A stretch of 45,457 nucleotides of DNA, taken from Chloroflexota bacterium. GTDB taxonomy: Bacteria > Chloroflexota > Dehalococcoidia > CAUJGQ01. Both the position numbers and the translations under genes were made by a program. Each line of letters begins with the position of its first letter. Position 1 is the first letter of the stretch. Below the pieces are notes generated by a model that did not search any database, was not told the DNA's origin, and saw nothing but the letters and a program-made list of their open reading frames with translations. The DNA is taken from positions 1 to 45,457 of the forward strand of contig CAUJGQ010000058.1 of assembly GCA_963170165.1 (NCBI GenBank). Reading direction: 5' to 3'. This document shows positions 1-11,292 of this stretch, piece after piece.

Positions 1-14
1 CCTGCCCTCCGGGC

Positions 15-120
15 ATCCCCCCTGCTAGGGGGGATAACGAGGAGGGGCGGGCAGCGCCCCCTCGGTCACCCCCCTAGCAGGGGGGTCGTGAGCGGAGCGA
101 GCGGGGGGGTACGGGCAGCG
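15..120. repeat. Nested GC-rich inverted repeat, copy A
   Basis: Two short hairpins lie here. The first (15-35) has perfect 8-bp arms ATCCCCCC/GGGGGGAT around loop TGCTA. The second (68-86) has 7-bp arms ACCCCCC/GGGGGGT around loop TAGCA, the reverse complement of the first loop. Between them (about 40-63) is another imperfect stem, GAGGGGCG/CGCCCCCTC. The 45-nt segment 76-120 recurs at 11140-11184 with three differences. The block lies downstream of secDF on the minus strand, so the hairpins could end that transcript, but no U-run follows. No gene is visible in 1-133. Confidence 0.7.
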
Positions 121-133
121 CGGAGGAGGCCGG

Positions 134-2554
<2,421 letters not shown>

Positions 2555-2579
2555 GGCGGAATGCGGATCCCTTCCGGCG

Positions 2580-3002
2580 CTAGTGGGGGCGGCTGACGAT
2601 GGCGGGGCCGGTGTCCTGCGTCACCGGACCATCTTCGCCCCCGGCGGGGGCTGCATCAACCGTCTGGTGGGGCAGGTCTTCCTCTTCATCTTCCTCGCTG
2701 AGCGCCGCGGCGTCGAGCCGGGGCAGCCGTTCGGCGACGGCGCTGGGGCGGGCGCGCACCAGCCGGCCATCGCCCAGGTCCAGCAGCAGCACCTCGGCGC
2801 CATCGGCCAGCTGGTCCACCTCTACCAGCGTGGCGATGAAGCCCGAGGTGGTGACGATCTGGTCACCGGGCTGGAGCCCCGCCACCACGCGCCGCTGCCG
2901 GTGCTGGGCATCGACGGTGGGCCGGTAGAAGATGAAATACACCGCCCCCAGTGCGAGCGAGGTGAGCACGATGAGCTGAATCATCTGGGCCAGCGGTGAC
3001 AT
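2580..3002 (-). CDS. yajC: Preprotein translocase subunit YajC
   Basis: Small single-pass membrane protein that associates with SecDF. Residues 9-26 form one TM helix ending in YFIFYRP, followed by the cytoplasmic family core (QHRQRRVVAGLQPGDQIVTT and a beta-rich stretch to about residue 90). At 140 aa it is longer than many homologues because of an acidic tail (SEEDEEEDLP) and a low-complexity C-terminus. The ATG at 3002 is preceded by AAAGG with an 8-nt spacer. It sits 12 nt after cca and 25 nt before secDF, consistent with one transcript. Confidence 0.93.
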   Translation of the reverse strand: MSPLAQMIQLIVLTSLALGAVYFIFYRPTVDAQHRQRRVVAGLQPGDQIVTTSGFIATLVEVDQLADGAEVLLLDLGDGRLVRARPSAVAERLPRLDAAALSEEDEEEDLPHQTVDAAPAGGEDGPVTQDTGPAIVSRPH

Positions 3003-3014
3003 GGTGGGTGCCTT

Positions 3015-4493
3015 TCATGCTCCGGCGGGCTGCTGCGCGGCCTGTGCCAGCCGCCGGGCCAGGCGCAGCGCGCCGTCTCGGGTGGTGATACGGCCGCCGG
3101 CCTGCGCCTCCCGCACCGCCTCCAGGATGACGCCGATCAGCGGCCCGGCCGGCAGCGCCAGCTCGCGCAGCAGGTCGTGCCCCGTCAGCAGCTTGGGCGG
3201 GTCGGCGATGCCCTGCTCCGGCGCACGCTGCTCCAGCAGCCAGCGGATGTAGCCGGCGTGCCCGGCCCACGCCTCGTCGCTGAGCAGCGGGCCGCGAGCG
3301 GCGGCGTGATCGGCCAGGTTGAGCAGCAGCAGATCCGGCGCGGCCTCGCCCAGATCGCGGTAAAAGCGATACAGCGCCCGCCGCGACGGCAGCTGGTGCT
3401 TGGCGGCAAGCTGGCCGGGGCGCATATGTTCCTTGATCAGCAGCTCTACCAACCGCGTCTCCCGCGAGGTGAACCGCAGCCGCTCCAGGATGGCCGCCGC
3501 CTGCTGTGCTCCCCGATCGTCATGACCGAAGAAGCGGATGCGGCCGCCGATCATGGCTTTCGTCTCCGGCTTGCTGATGTCGTGCAGGAAGCCGGTGAGC
3601 TTGAGCAGGGCGCGGTAGGTGCGTCCCTCCGCCACCTGCTCAGTGTAGCGAAAGCGCAGCGCCTCCGCCCCGGGCAGCACCGCCCACAGCAGCCGGTGGC
3701 GCGCCGCCTGCGGCTCGGTCTCCGGCGGCTCGTGCAGCACCATATCCAGCACTGCCACGGTCTCGACCAGGTGATCAAACACATCGTAGTAATGCTCTTT
3801 GGGCTGGATGCAGCCCTTGGCGGCGATGCTCTCGGGGAAGAGCACATCTATCAAGCCCAGACCGTCCGCGAGCCGCAGCATCGCCCCGGCAACAGGTGTG
3901 TCCAGCACCTTGACCAGCTCATCGCGCTGGCGCTCGCCGGCCGCCTGCGGCAACAGCCCGGCATCCCGGCGGATAATCGCTGCCGACGGCTCATCGAGCG
4001 TGAAGCCGAGCGTGGCCACGAACCGCACCGCCCGCAGGGCGCGCAGCGGGTCATCGCGCACGGCGCCATCCGAGGCCAGCCGCAGCCGGCCGGCGTGCAG
4101 GTCGGCCAGGCCACCCAGCGGGTCAATCAGCGCCGTCTCCCCCACAGACCAGCCGAGCGCGTTGACGGTGAAGTCGCGGCGGGCGAGGTCGGCGGCCACG
4201 GTGCCGCGGCGGGTAGCGACATCGAGATGGCGGACGCTCTCCACCGGGGTGCGCAGGGTGACGCGGTGGATGGCGTGATCGGCGCCGAGGGCAAAGGCGA
4301 CCCCGCCCAGCCGCGCGGCGAGCTGCCGGGCGATAGGCGCAGGGTTGCCGCTGACCGTGAGATCGAGGTCGGCTGAGGAGCGGCCGAGCAGCTGGTCACG
4401 CACGTAGCCGCCGACAACCACGGCATCCCCGGCGGAGACGGCAAGCAGCGCGGCCCGCAGCGGCGCAGGCAACAGCTCTGGCAGGTCGGTCAT
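3015..4493 (-). CDS. cca: CCA tRNA nucleotidyltransferase / poly(A) polymerase family protein with HD domain
   Basis: Class II nucleotidyltransferase that adds or repairs the 3' CCA end of tRNA; homologues can instead be poly(A) polymerases. Seen: VVGGYVRDQLLGR at 26-38, the metal-binding pair D42/D44 in ADLDLTV, RRDFTVNA at 105-112 and DDPLRALRAVRF at 147-158. An HD-domain motif, FLHDISKPET (H304, D305), follows. The 492-aa length fits the HD-containing branch, in which the HD domain can act as a phosphohydrolase. The gene lies 16 nt after def and 12 nt before yajC in a same-strand run. CCA-adding versus poly(A) specificity cannot be settled by eye; CCA addition is more likely because no other candidate is in view. 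Confidence 0.88.
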   Translation of the reverse strand: MTDLPELLPAPLRAALLAVSAGDAVVVGGYVRDQLLGRSSADLDLTVSGNPAPIARQLAARLGGVAFALGADHAIHRVTLRTPVESVRHLDVATRRGTVAADLARRDFTVNALGWSVGETALIDPLGGLADLHAGRLRLASDGAVRDDPLRALRAVRFVATLGFTLDEPSAAIIRRDAGLLPQAAGERQRDELVKVLDTPVAGAMLRLADGLGLIDVLFPESIAAKGCIQPKEHYYDVFDHLVETVAVLDMVLHEPPETEPQAARHRLLWAVLPGAEALRFRYTEQVAEGRTYRALLKLTGFLHDISKPETKAMIGGRIRFFGHDDRGAQQAAAILERLRFTSRETRLVELLIKEHMRPGQLAAKHQLPSRRALYRFYRDLGEAAPDLLLLNLADHAAARGPLLSDEAWAGHAGYIRWLLEQRAPEQGIADPPKLLTGHDLLRELALPAGPLIGVILEAVREAQAGGRITTRDGALRLARRLAQAAQQPAGA

Positions 4494-4509
4494 GTGATTC
4501 GTGAGCGCG

Positions 4510-5061
4510 CTAGTGATGCGCCACCAGCGGGGCTTCGGGGTCTGCCTCGGTCTCGCGCTCGTGCTCCGGCAGTTTGATCAGGTCTTCGTGCGCCTTGAGG
4601 TGGTCCAGATAGAGGATGCCGTTGGTGTGGTCAATCTCGTGCTCCAGCGCCTGGGCGAGCAGCAGATTCGCCTTGACCTTGAACTCCTTGCCCCGCCGGT
4701 CCAGGCCCTTGGCCCACACCCAGTCACAGCGGTCAACGAGCCCCTTGTACCCCGGCACCGACAGGCAGCCCTCCTCAATACGGCGCTGGCCCTTGCACTT
4801 GACGATCTCGGGGTTGACCAGCACCAGCGGGTCGTCGTCTTCGTCCCCCATCTCGGTGAAGCTCAGCTCGATCACCACCAGCCGCAGGCTCTCACCGACC
4901 TGAGGCGCCGCCAGGCCGACGCCGCGGGCGTCGCGCATCGTCTCAATCATGTCGTCCATCAGCTTCTGGATGGAGCGTGACTTGATCTGATCCGGCGCCA
5001 GGCGGATGCCCTTCCGGCGCAGAATCGGGTCGGGGACGATACGGATGGGCAGCACGGCCAA
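4510..5061 (-). CDS. def: Peptide deformylase
   Basis: Metalloenzyme that removes the formyl group from the N-terminal methionine of new proteins. All three family motifs are present: GVGLAAPQVG (motif 1), EEGCLSVPG (motif 2, metal-binding Cys) and HEIDH (motif 3, in place of HELDH, with both His and the catalytic Glu intact). Length is 183 aa, normal. The start is inferred to be TTG at 5061 because GGAGG lies 7 nt upstream; an in-frame GTG at 5055 is the alternative. A TACACT -10 (5096-5091) lies upstream in the priA-def gap, so def-cca-yajC-secDF may be a separate transcript from priA. Confidence 0.95.
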   Translation of the reverse strand: MAVLPIRIVPDPILRRKGIRLAPDQIKSRSIQKLMDDMIETMRDARGVGLAAPQVGESLRLVVIELSFTEMGDEDDDPLVLVNPEIVKCKGQRRIEEGCLSVPGYKGLVDRCDWVWAKGLDRRGKEFKVKANLLLAQALEHEIDHTNGILYLDHLKAHEDLIKLPEHERETEADPEAPLVAHH

Positions 5062-5090
5062 GGGAGAACCTCCAGGTAGCGCGTGGTTCC

Positions 5091-5096
5091 AGTGTA
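5091..5096 (-). promoter_or_regulatory. Candidate -10 element of the def operon
   Basis: TACACT on the minus strand, about 30 nt before the inferred def TTG start. It is the same hexamer seen before ftsH, radA, clpC, rpsA and the S8 protease. No convincing -35 is at the expected distance. Confidence 0.4.
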
Positions 5097-5118
5097 TCGC
5101 ACCCGTGCCGCATCCGGG

Positions 5119-7362
5119 TCATGCGAAGGATGCCGGGTCGATATCGACGCTCCAACCGCGCGGCAGCTCCACCGCCGCCAGCAGCTCGCCCGGCTGTGCC
5201 GCCCGCAGGATCAGATGCCAGCGCCAGCGGCCCTTGAGCCGCTCGAAGGCAGCGGGAGCCGGTCCGATGATCTCTACCCCCGGCAGGCCGCGCAGCCGCC
5301 GCTGCTCTGCCAGCTCCCGCGCCAGCCGCCGCGCCTCCTCCTCGGCCCGTTGCGCGTTGGTGTGGCTGTACAGCAGCCGCGCCAGCCGGCCGAACGGTGG
5401 ATAGCCCGCCCGCTGGCGCTGCCGGATCTCGGCGTAGTACAGGCTAATGTAGTCATGCCGGGCCGCCGCCTGCACGGCGTAGTGCTGCGGGGCGTACGTC
5501 TGGATGATGACGCGGCCGGGCTGCGCTCCCCGCCCGGCGCGGCCCGCCACCTGCGTCAGCAGCTGGAAGGCGCGCTCGCCGGCGCGGTAGTCCGGCAGGT
5601 TGAGGGCGATATCGGCCGTGACGACGCCAACCAGCGTGACGCCCGGCAGGTCCAGCCCCTTGGCAATCATCTGCGTGCCCACCAGCACATCCGCCTCGCG
5701 CCCGGCGAACATCCCCAACAACCGCTCGTGGTCGGCCGCTGTCCGCGCGACATCGCGGTCCCAGCGCAGCACCCGCGCGGCGGGGAAGCGGCTGCGCACC
5801 TCCTCCTCCACCCGCTGGGTGCCCAACCCGAGGTAACGAATGCGGGGCGAGGCGCACTGCGGGCAGTCCACCGGCGCGGCCCGGGCGCGGTTGCAGTGGT
5901 GGCAACGCAGCCGCTCGACACCGGAGTGATAGGTATACGGCACCAGGCAGGCGGTGCAGCGCGGCACATGACCGCAGTCGCGGCAAAGCACGAAACTGGC
6001 GGCGCCCCGCCGGTTCAGGAACAAGATCGCCTGCTCGCCGGCGCGCAGCGTCTCGTGTAGCGCCCGGTCCAGCGCCCGCGAGAAGATCGTGCGGTTGCCC
6101 GCACGCAGCTCCGCCGCCAGGTCAACCACGCTGATCGCCGGCAGCGAAGGGGAGGAGTGCGCCGCGTCATCGGTGGGGGGCCCAACCCGATCCGGCAGGA
6201 GCAGCAGGTCATAGGCGCCTTGCTCGGCGTGCCAGTACGAGACGACATCGGGTGTGGCGCTGCCGAGCACCACGGTGGCGCCGGTCAGCGCCGCCAGCTG
6301 CAACGCCACGGCGCGGGCATGATAGCGCGGGGCCGGATCATACTGCTTGTACGAGGCCTCGTGCTCCTCATCGAGGATGATCAGCCCGAGCTCCGGCTGC
6401 GGCGCAAACACGGCGCTGCGTGCGCCCACCACCACACACGCCCGGCCCGCCCGCACCTCGTGCCACCAGCGCGCGCGCTGCGCCGCCGTCAGGCCGGAGT
6501 GGGCAATGGCCACCCGCCCGGGAAACCGGCCCTCGACCCGCGCGGTGGTCTGGGGGGTGAGGGCGATCTCCGGCACCAGCAGCAGCGCTCGGCGGCCAAG
6601 GCGCTCGGCCGCGGCGATGGCCGCCAGATACACTTCGGTCTTGCCCGAGCCGGTGACGCCATGCAGCAGATAGGTCATCCCCAGTTGCCGTTCCATCGAG
6701 CCGGCAATGGCGGCCACGGCGGCAGCCTGCGCCGGCGCGAGCGGGGGCGGCGGCGACGGCGGCTCGGCCCCCGGGGTCACCGGCGCCGGCGGCGGCAGCA
6801 ACATCCGCCGCACAGCCAGCCCCAAACCCTCCAGCCGTGCCACCGCGGCATCGACCTCCCCGCCGAAGCTGCGGCGCAGCGCCGCCATCTGCGCGACGCC
6901 GCTGCGCTGGATACGGGCGGCGATGCGGCGATCGGCGGGCGAGAGCTCCTCCGACACGGCCGCGCCGCACCAGCGCACCGCCTCGCGAAACCGCTCAAAG
7001 GCGGCTGGCGGCAGCATCAGCGCCACGCAGGCGGCGACGCGGGCCTGATACTCGTGCGCCAGCCACTGTGCCAGGGCAAGTTGGTGTGGCAGCAGCGCCG
7101 GCTCACCGGGGCACAGCAGGTCACGGGTCTCGCCGGTGTAGGTCAGCTGCTCCGTGACCGATAGGACAATCGCCGGTAGCTGCCGGCGGCCGAACGGGGC
7201 CAGCACGACATCGCCGGCGGTCACGGGCATGCCGGCGGGGATGTGATAGCTGAAGGTGCCCCGCAGTGGCAGGTCGGGGCTGATGGCCACTTCGGCGTAC
7301 GGCACGGCGCGCCCCCACTGGAACAAGTGTACGAAACGCCGCCCCGGGACGGCATCCGCCAT
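5119..7362 (-). CDS. priA: Primosomal protein N', replication-restart helicase PriA
   Basis: 3'-5' DNA helicase that reloads the replisome at stalled forks. Numbered from the ATG at 7362: Walker A GVTGSGKT 235-242, DEEH box 331-334, and eight zinc-binding cysteines (C460, C463, C469, C472, C487, C490, C500, C503) interrupting the helicase core as in all PriA proteins. The N-terminal DNA-binding domain is present. Homologues often begin near PYAEVAI, so the true start may be the GTG at 7305 (residue 20), which has GGGGG 6 nt upstream; that would give 728 aa. It is first in the minus-strand run and divergent from uvrA. Confidence 0.95.
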   Translation of the reverse strand: MADAVPGRRFVHLFQWGRAVPYAEVAISPDLPLRGTFSYHIPAGMPVTAGDVVLAPFGRRQLPAIVLSVTEQLTYTGETRDLLCPGEPALLPHQLALAQWLAHEYQARVAACVALMLPPAAFERFREAVRWCGAAVSEELSPADRRIAARIQRSGVAQMAALRRSFGGEVDAAVARLEGLGLAVRRMLLPPPAPVTPGAEPPSPPPPLAPAQAAAVAAIAGSMERQLGMTYLLHGVTGSGKTEVYLAAIAAAERLGRRALLLVPEIALTPQTTARVEGRFPGRVAIAHSGLTAAQRARWWHEVRAGRACVVVGARSAVFAPQPELGLIILDEEHEASYKQYDPAPRYHARAVALQLAALTGATVVLGSATPDVVSYWHAEQGAYDLLLLPDRVGPPTDDAAHSSPSLPAISVVDLAAELRAGNRTIFSRALDRALHETLRAGEQAILFLNRRGAASFVLCRDCGHVPRCTACLVPYTYHSGVERLRCHHCNRARAAPVDCPQCASPRIRYLGLGTQRVEEEVRSRFPAARVLRWDRDVARTAADHERLLGMFAGREADVLVGTQMIAKGLDLPGVTLVGVVTADIALNLPDYRAGERAFQLLTQVAGRAGRGAQPGRVIIQTYAPQHYAVQAAARHDYISLYYAEIRQRQRAGYPPFGRLARLLYSHTNAQRAEEEARRLARELAEQRRLRGLPGVEIIGPAPAAFERLKGRWRWHLILRAAQPGELLAAVELPRGWSVDIDPASFA

Positions 7363-7610
7363 CCGTCATCCGCCCTGATCCTCCGGACACTTGCCGGGCC
7401 GGTTGCCGTAACCCTACGATGGCGGCGGCGGGCCCCAGGGCTGCCATCCCTCCCCATCACCATCAGGGCTGCTGACAGGATGCCGTCACGCGGCGGCGGG
7501 TACGGTGAATGCTGCCGCGCGCGCGGTGGCGAAGGGGAGCGCCATGGCTCGGACTGCGGGGCACAACGGCCATCACCCCGGGGCGGGTGATCCGGCGGGC
7601 GGCGGGGATC

Positions 7611-7619
7611 TGGTACGCT
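7611..7619 (+). promoter_or_regulatory. Candidate extended -10 promoter for uvrA
   Basis: TGG-TACGCT fits an extended -10 (TGn followed by TAnnnT). Transcription would begin near 7626, leaving a leader of about 40 nt with GGGAG 8 nt before the GTG at 7667. This agrees with translation starting at 7667 rather than farther upstream. Confidence 0.35.
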
Positions 7620-7666
7620 TTGCGGAGAGAGTCGCACAGAAGTTCGAACCGGCGGGAGCGACACCC

Positions 7667-10579
7667 GTGCCTCTAGATGCCATCGTGGTCCGCGGCGCGC
7701 GCGAGCACAACCTCAAGAACATCGATGTCACCATCCCCCGCGACAAGCTGGTGGTGATCACCGGCCTCTCCGGTTCCGGCAAGTCCTCGCTCGCCTTCGA
7801 TACGATCTATGCCGAGGGCCAGCGGCGTTACGTCGAGTCGCTCTCCGCCTACGCCCGCCAGTTCCTGGGCCAGATGGAGAAGCCAGACGTCGATTACATC
7901 GAGGGGCTGTCCCCGGCGATCTCCATTGACCAGAAGGGCGCCTCGCGCAATCCGCGTTCTACCGTCGGCACCGTCACCGAGATTTATGACTACTTGCGGC
8001 TGCTGTACGCCCGTGCCGGCCGGCCGCACTGCCCCAACGACGGCACACCACTGGAGCGCCAGACGGTGCAGCAGATGGTCGATGCCATCCTGGCGCTGCC
8101 GTCCGGCCGCCGCCTGCTGCTGCTCGGCCCCGTGATCAAGGACCGCAAGGGCGAGCACGAACGCGTCTTCGAGGATGCGCGCCGCGCCGGCTTCGTGCGT
8201 GCCCGCGTCGATGGCGAGGTGGTGGATGTTGGCGATGACATCAAGCTGACCAAGAACAAGCGCCACACCATCGAGATCGTGGTTGACCGGCTGGTGACCG
8301 AAGCGCCCGAGGAGCGTGACCCCGGCATCAATAGCCGGCTGTCCGACTCCATCGAGACGGCGCTGAAACTGGGCGGCGGGCAGCTGCTGGTGTGGATCGG
8401 CGGCGCTGCGGGCGCGCCAGACGAGGAGCGGGTGTTCAGCGAGTACGCCGTCTGCCCGCTGGACGGCTTCTCGATGGGGGAGATCGCGCCGCGCAACTTC
8501 TCCTTCAACAGCCCGCACGGCGCCTGCCCCTCGTGTACCGGCCTGGGCACCAAGATGGAGCTTGACCCGGAGCTGGTGATCCCGAACAAGGATCTCCCGC
8601 TCACCGGCGGAGCCGTCGCCCCCTGGTCGCGTGCGGCTACGACCAACACCTGGTACGGCCGCATCGTCGAGGCCGTGGCCGCCGAGCACGGCTTTTCCAC
8701 CAGCGTACCCGTGCGCACGCTGCCACCCGAGGCGCTCCACATCATCCTGTATGGCAACGGCGGCCGGCCCGTCTCGGTCAAGTACAAGAACCAGTACGGC
8801 CGCACGCATACCTACGACACCACGTACGAGGGCATCATCCCCAACCTCGAGCGCCGCTATCGCGAGACCGACTCCGACCACATGCGCCAGGAGATTGAGC
8901 GCTACATGGCGGCCACGCCCTGCCCCACCTGCCACGGCCAGCGGCTCAAGCCCGAATCGCGCGCCGTCAAGGTAGCGGGCAGGAACATCGTCGAGCTGAC
9001 CAGCCTGTCGGTGGTGGAGGCGCTGCACTGGACGGAGCAGCTGGCCGGGCCCGCCACACCGCTGAGCGAGATGCAGCAGATGATTGCCGCCCAGGTGCTG
9101 AAGGAGATCCGCTCGCGGCTGACCTTCCTGGTCGATGTCGGGCTGGACTACCTGACGCTGGACCGCGCCGCCGCCAGCCTGTCCGGCGGCGAAGCGCAGC
9201 GCATCCGTCTCGCCACCCAGATCGGCTCCTCGCTGATGGGCGTGCTGTATGTCTGCGACGAGCCATCGATTGGCCTGCACCCGATTGACGATGCCCGCCT
9301 GATCCGTACCCTGGAGCGGCTGCGTGACCTGGGCAACACCGTGCTGGTGGTGGAGCACGACGAGAGCATGATGCGCGCTGCCGACTGGATCATCGATATG
9401 GGCCCCGGCGCCGGCGAGCACGGCGGCCACATCATCGTTGATGGTCCCATCGACCGGATCATGGCCTGCCCGGAATCGATGACCGGCGCCTATCTCTCCG
9501 GCCGGCGGGAAGTGCCGGTCCCCGCCTTCCGGCGGCCGGGCAACGGCAGCGCCATCACCATCCGCGGCGCGCGCGAGAACAACCTCAAGAACGTCGCCGT
9601 GTCGGTGCCGCTGGGCAAGCTGGTCGTCGTCACCGGCGTCTCCGGCTCCGGTAAGTCCACGCTCATCGAGGACATCCTGTACAAGAAGGTGGCGCAGCTG
9701 CTCTACAACGCCAAGGACCGGCCGGGCGCCGTGGACGCCATCGAGGGGCTGGAGCAGATCGACAAGGTCGTCGATATCGACCAGTCGCCCATCGGCCGCA
9801 CCCCCCGCTCGAACCCAGCGACGTACACCGGCGCCTTCGGCCCGATCCGCGAGCTGTTCGCCTCGGTGCCGGAGGCCAAGGCGCGTGGCTACACCGCCGG
9901 CCGCTTCTCTTTCAACGTCAAAGGTGGCCGCTGCGAGGCCTGCAAGGGCGAAGGCTACATCGAGATTCAGATGTCGTTCCTGCCAGACGTGACCGTGCCC
10001 TGCGAGATCTGCAAGGGCAGCCGTTACAACCGCGAGGCGCTGGAAATCCACTACAAGGGCAAGACCATCGCCGAGGTGCTGGATATGACCGTCACCGAGG
10101 CGGTGGAGTTCTTCAAAGCCAGCACCGCCATCCGCAACAAGCTGGAGACGCTGGCTGCCGTCAACCTCGGCTACATCCGGCTCGGCCAGCCCGCTACCAC
10201 CCTCTCCGGCGGCGAGGCGCAGCGCGTCAAGCTGGCAACGGAGCTGTCGCGCCGCTCTACCGGCCGCACCCTGTACATCCTCGATGAGCCCACCACCGGC
10301 CTATCGTTTGAGGACGTGGCCCACCTGCTGACGGTGTTGCAGCGGCTGGTCGATGGCGGCAACACTGTCCTGGTGATTGAGCACAACCTCGATGTGATCA
10401 AGAGCGCGGACCACCTGATCGACCTGGGGCCGCAGGGGGGGCATCGCGGCGGTCAGATCATCGCCCAGGGGACGCCGGAGGTGGTGGCGCGGGTGGAGGG
10501 CAGCTTCACCGGCCAGTTCCTGCGCCCTATCCTGGAGCGCCACGCCGCCCGCCACGCCCTGGCCGCCGCTGGCGATTGA
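7667..10579 (+). CDS. uvrA: Excinuclease ABC subunit UvrA
   Basis: Damage-recognition ATPase of nucleotide excision repair, loading UvrB at lesions. It has two ABC modules: Walker A GLSGSGKS at 33-40 with its [12 protein letters not shown] signature, then GVSGSGKST with [12 protein letters not shown]. Zinc-binding CxxC pairs are visible (CPSC, CPTC, CEAC...CEIC). The start chosen is GTG at 7667: it has GGGAG 8 nt upstream, gives a normal 970 aa, and begins just before the conserved [15 protein letters not shown]. The frame stays open upstream to 7505, and an ATG at 7544 also has AAGGGGAG. However, codons between 7544 and 7667 use far more A/T in third position than the gene body, so I read that part as leader. 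It stands alone on the plus strand; uvrB/uvrC are not in the window. Confidence 0.96.
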   Translation: MPLDAIVVRGAREHNLKNIDVTIPRDKLVVITGLSGSGKSSLAFDTIYAEGQRRYVESLSAYARQFLGQMEKPDVDYIEGLSPAISIDQKGASRNPRSTVGTVTEIYDYLRLLYARAGRPHCPNDGTPLERQTVQQMVDAILALPSGRRLLLLGPVIKDRKGEHERVFEDARRAGFVRARVDGEVVDVGDDIKLTKNKRHTIEIVVDRLVTEAPEERDPGINSRLSDSIETALKLGGGQLLVWIGGAAGAPDEERVFSEYAVCPLDGFSMGEIAPRNFSFNSPHGACPSCTGLGTKMELDPELVIPNKDLPLTGGAVAPWSRAATTNTWYGRIVEAVAAEHGFSTSVPVRTLPPEALHIILYGNGGRPVSVKYKNQYGRTHTYDTTYEGIIPNLERRYRETDSDHMRQEIERYMAATPCPTCHGQRLKPESRAVKVAGRNIVELTSLSVVEALHWTEQLAGPATPLSEMQQMIAAQVLKEIRSRLTFLVDVGLDYLTLDRAAASLSGGEAQRIRLATQIGSSLMGVLYVCDEPSIGLHPIDDARLIRTLERLRDLGNTVLVVEHDESMMRAADWIIDMGPGAGEHGGHIIVDGPIDRIMACPESMTGAYLSGRREVPVPAFRRPGNGSAITIRGARENNLKNVAVSVPLGKLVVVTGVSGSGKSTLIEDILYKKVAQLLYNAKDRPGAVDAIEGLEQIDKVVDIDQSPIGRTPRSNPATYTGAFGPIRELFASVPEAKARGYTAGRFSFNVKGGRCEACKGEGYIEIQMSFLPDVTVPCEICKGSRYNREALEIHYKGKTIAEVLDMTVTEAVEFFKASTAIRNKLETLAAVNLGYIRLGQPATTLSGGEAQRVKLATELSRRSTGRTLYILDEPTTGLSFEDVAHLLTVLQRLVDGGNTVLVIEHNLDVIKSADHLIDLGPQGGHRGGQIIAQGTPEVVARVEGSFTGQFLRPILERHAARHALAAAGD

Positions 10580-10614
10580 CGGGCGTCCTGCGCCCCCCGG
10601 ATTTCTGGGGTTAA

Positions 10615-10630
10615 CGAAGCACAGGCTTCG
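10615..10630 (+). terminator. Possible uvrA terminator hairpin
   Basis: CGAAGC-acag-GCTTCG, a perfect 6-bp stem with a tetraloop followed by CTTTC, 35 nt after the uvrA stop. The stem is short and the T-run weak. Confidence 0.35.
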
Positions 10631-10638
10631 CTTTCGGG

Positions 10639-10667
10639 TTGCTTCTGCTCGGAGGGGATTCTAGGAT
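10639..10667 (+). promoter_or_regulatory. Candidate ferredoxin promoter
   Basis: TTGCTT (10639-10644), a 17-nt spacer, then TAGGAT (10662-10667). The predicted start is near 10674, giving a leader of roughly 48 nt that opens with the hairpin at 10677-10696. Spacing is ideal; the -35 matches only in TTG. Confidence 0.4.
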
Positions 10668-10676
10668 AGTCTCGCA

Positions 10677-10696
10677 TCGGGTCCTGCAAGACCCGA
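10677..10696 (+). promoter_or_regulatory. 5' leader hairpin of the ferredoxin mRNA
   Basis: Perfect 7-bp stem TCGGGTC/GACCCGA with loop CTGCAA, placed at the predicted 5' end of the mRNA and 7 nt before the AGGAGGA ribosome site (10704-10710). It may stabilise the message; no ligand-type riboswitch is recognised. Confidence 0.4.
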
Positions 10697-10721
10697 GAAC
10701 AGCAGGAGGAGAGCGCGCGCG

Positions 10722-11006
10722 ATGGCCTATGTCATCACGTCCCCGTGCATCGGGACCAAGGACCGCTCCTGTGTCGACGTCTGTCCGGTGGACTGCATCC
10801 ACGACGACGGCGACGAGGACATGATGCTGTATATCGACCCGGCCGAGTGCATCGACTGTGGTGCCTGCGAGCCGGCCTGCCCCGTCACCGCCATCTTTGC
10901 TGAGGATGACGTGCCGGACGCCGAGAAGGGCTTCATCGAGGTCAACCGCGGCTGGTACCAGGACAAGGACGCGGCCCGCGCCAAGGTGCTGGAGCTGACG
11001 GCGTAA
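10722..11006 (+). CDS. fdxA: 7Fe ferredoxin ([3Fe-4S][4Fe-4S])
   Basis: Small soluble electron carrier of the Thermus/Mycobacterium FdxA type. It opens with the diagnostic CIGTKD. Ligand cysteines inferred from the family: C9, C17 and C53 for [3Fe-4S]; C21, C43, C46 and C49 for [4Fe-4S] (CIDCGACEPACP). C25 is an extra cysteine. Length 94 aa plus a charged C-terminal tail is normal. The ATG is preceded by AGGAGGA with a slightly long 11-nt spacer. It looks monocistronic, with its own promoter upstream and a strong hairpin downstream. The partner oxidoreductase is not in the window. Confidence 0.95.
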   Translation: MAYVITSPCIGTKDRSCVDVCPVDCIHDDGDEDMMLYIDPAECIDCGACEPACPVTAIFAEDDVPDAEKGFIEVNRGWYQDKDAARAKVLELTA

Positions 11007-11033
11007 CGAAGCTCGTAGCTTGTCCACGCGCAG

Positions 11034-11066
11034 CGCCCCCTCGCCCGACATGCCGGCGAGGGGGCG
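11034..11066 (+). terminator. Ferredoxin transcription terminator
   Basis: A 12-bp GC stem (CGCCCCCTCGCC / GGCGAGGGGGCG, loop of 9 nt) starts 27 nt after the fdxA stop and is followed by TCTTGT. The stem is strong, the T-run modest. Confidence 0.6.
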
Positions 11067-11139
11067 TCTTGTCACTGCTCGCGGCTCGGGGAAGGAGGGG
11101 AGCGGTGTGGGTGCGCATCCCCCCTCGCTCCACCCCCCG

Positions 11140-11208
11140 AGCAGGGGGGCCGTGAGCGGAGCGAGCGGGGGGGTACTGGCAACGAGGGGCGGGCAGCCCC
11201 CCCTCGTT
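11140..11208. repeat. GC-rich intergenic repeat, copy B
   Basis: 11140-11184 matches 76-120 at 42 of 45 positions, including the G6 and G7 runs flanking GTGAGCGGAGCGAGC. It continues into a perfect 9-bp stem, AACGAGGGG (11181-11189) / CCCCTCGTT (11200-11208), which corresponds to the module at about 37-65 in copy A but in a different order. A further shared 15-mer, CGCCCGCCGCTGCGG (11232-11246), recurs at 40870-40884. The rest of 11067-11292 shows no gene. Confidence 0.7.
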
Positions 11209-11292
11209 CACCACTGTCACCGGCTGTCCCGCGCCCGCCGCTGCGGGAGAGGGGGCGTACACCGCCGCCGGCTCCCTTCCTCACCATGGGTG

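Noticed and set aside
7640-7650. GTTCGAACC, resembling a tRNA T-loop
   Set aside because: The flanking bases cannot form a T-stem and no acceptor or anticodon arm is nearby.
7505-7666. Upstream start of UvrA
   Set aside because: Open frame, but third codon positions are markedly A/T-richer than the gene, the family start lies near 7667, and an extended -10 sits inside it. ATG 7544 remains possible.
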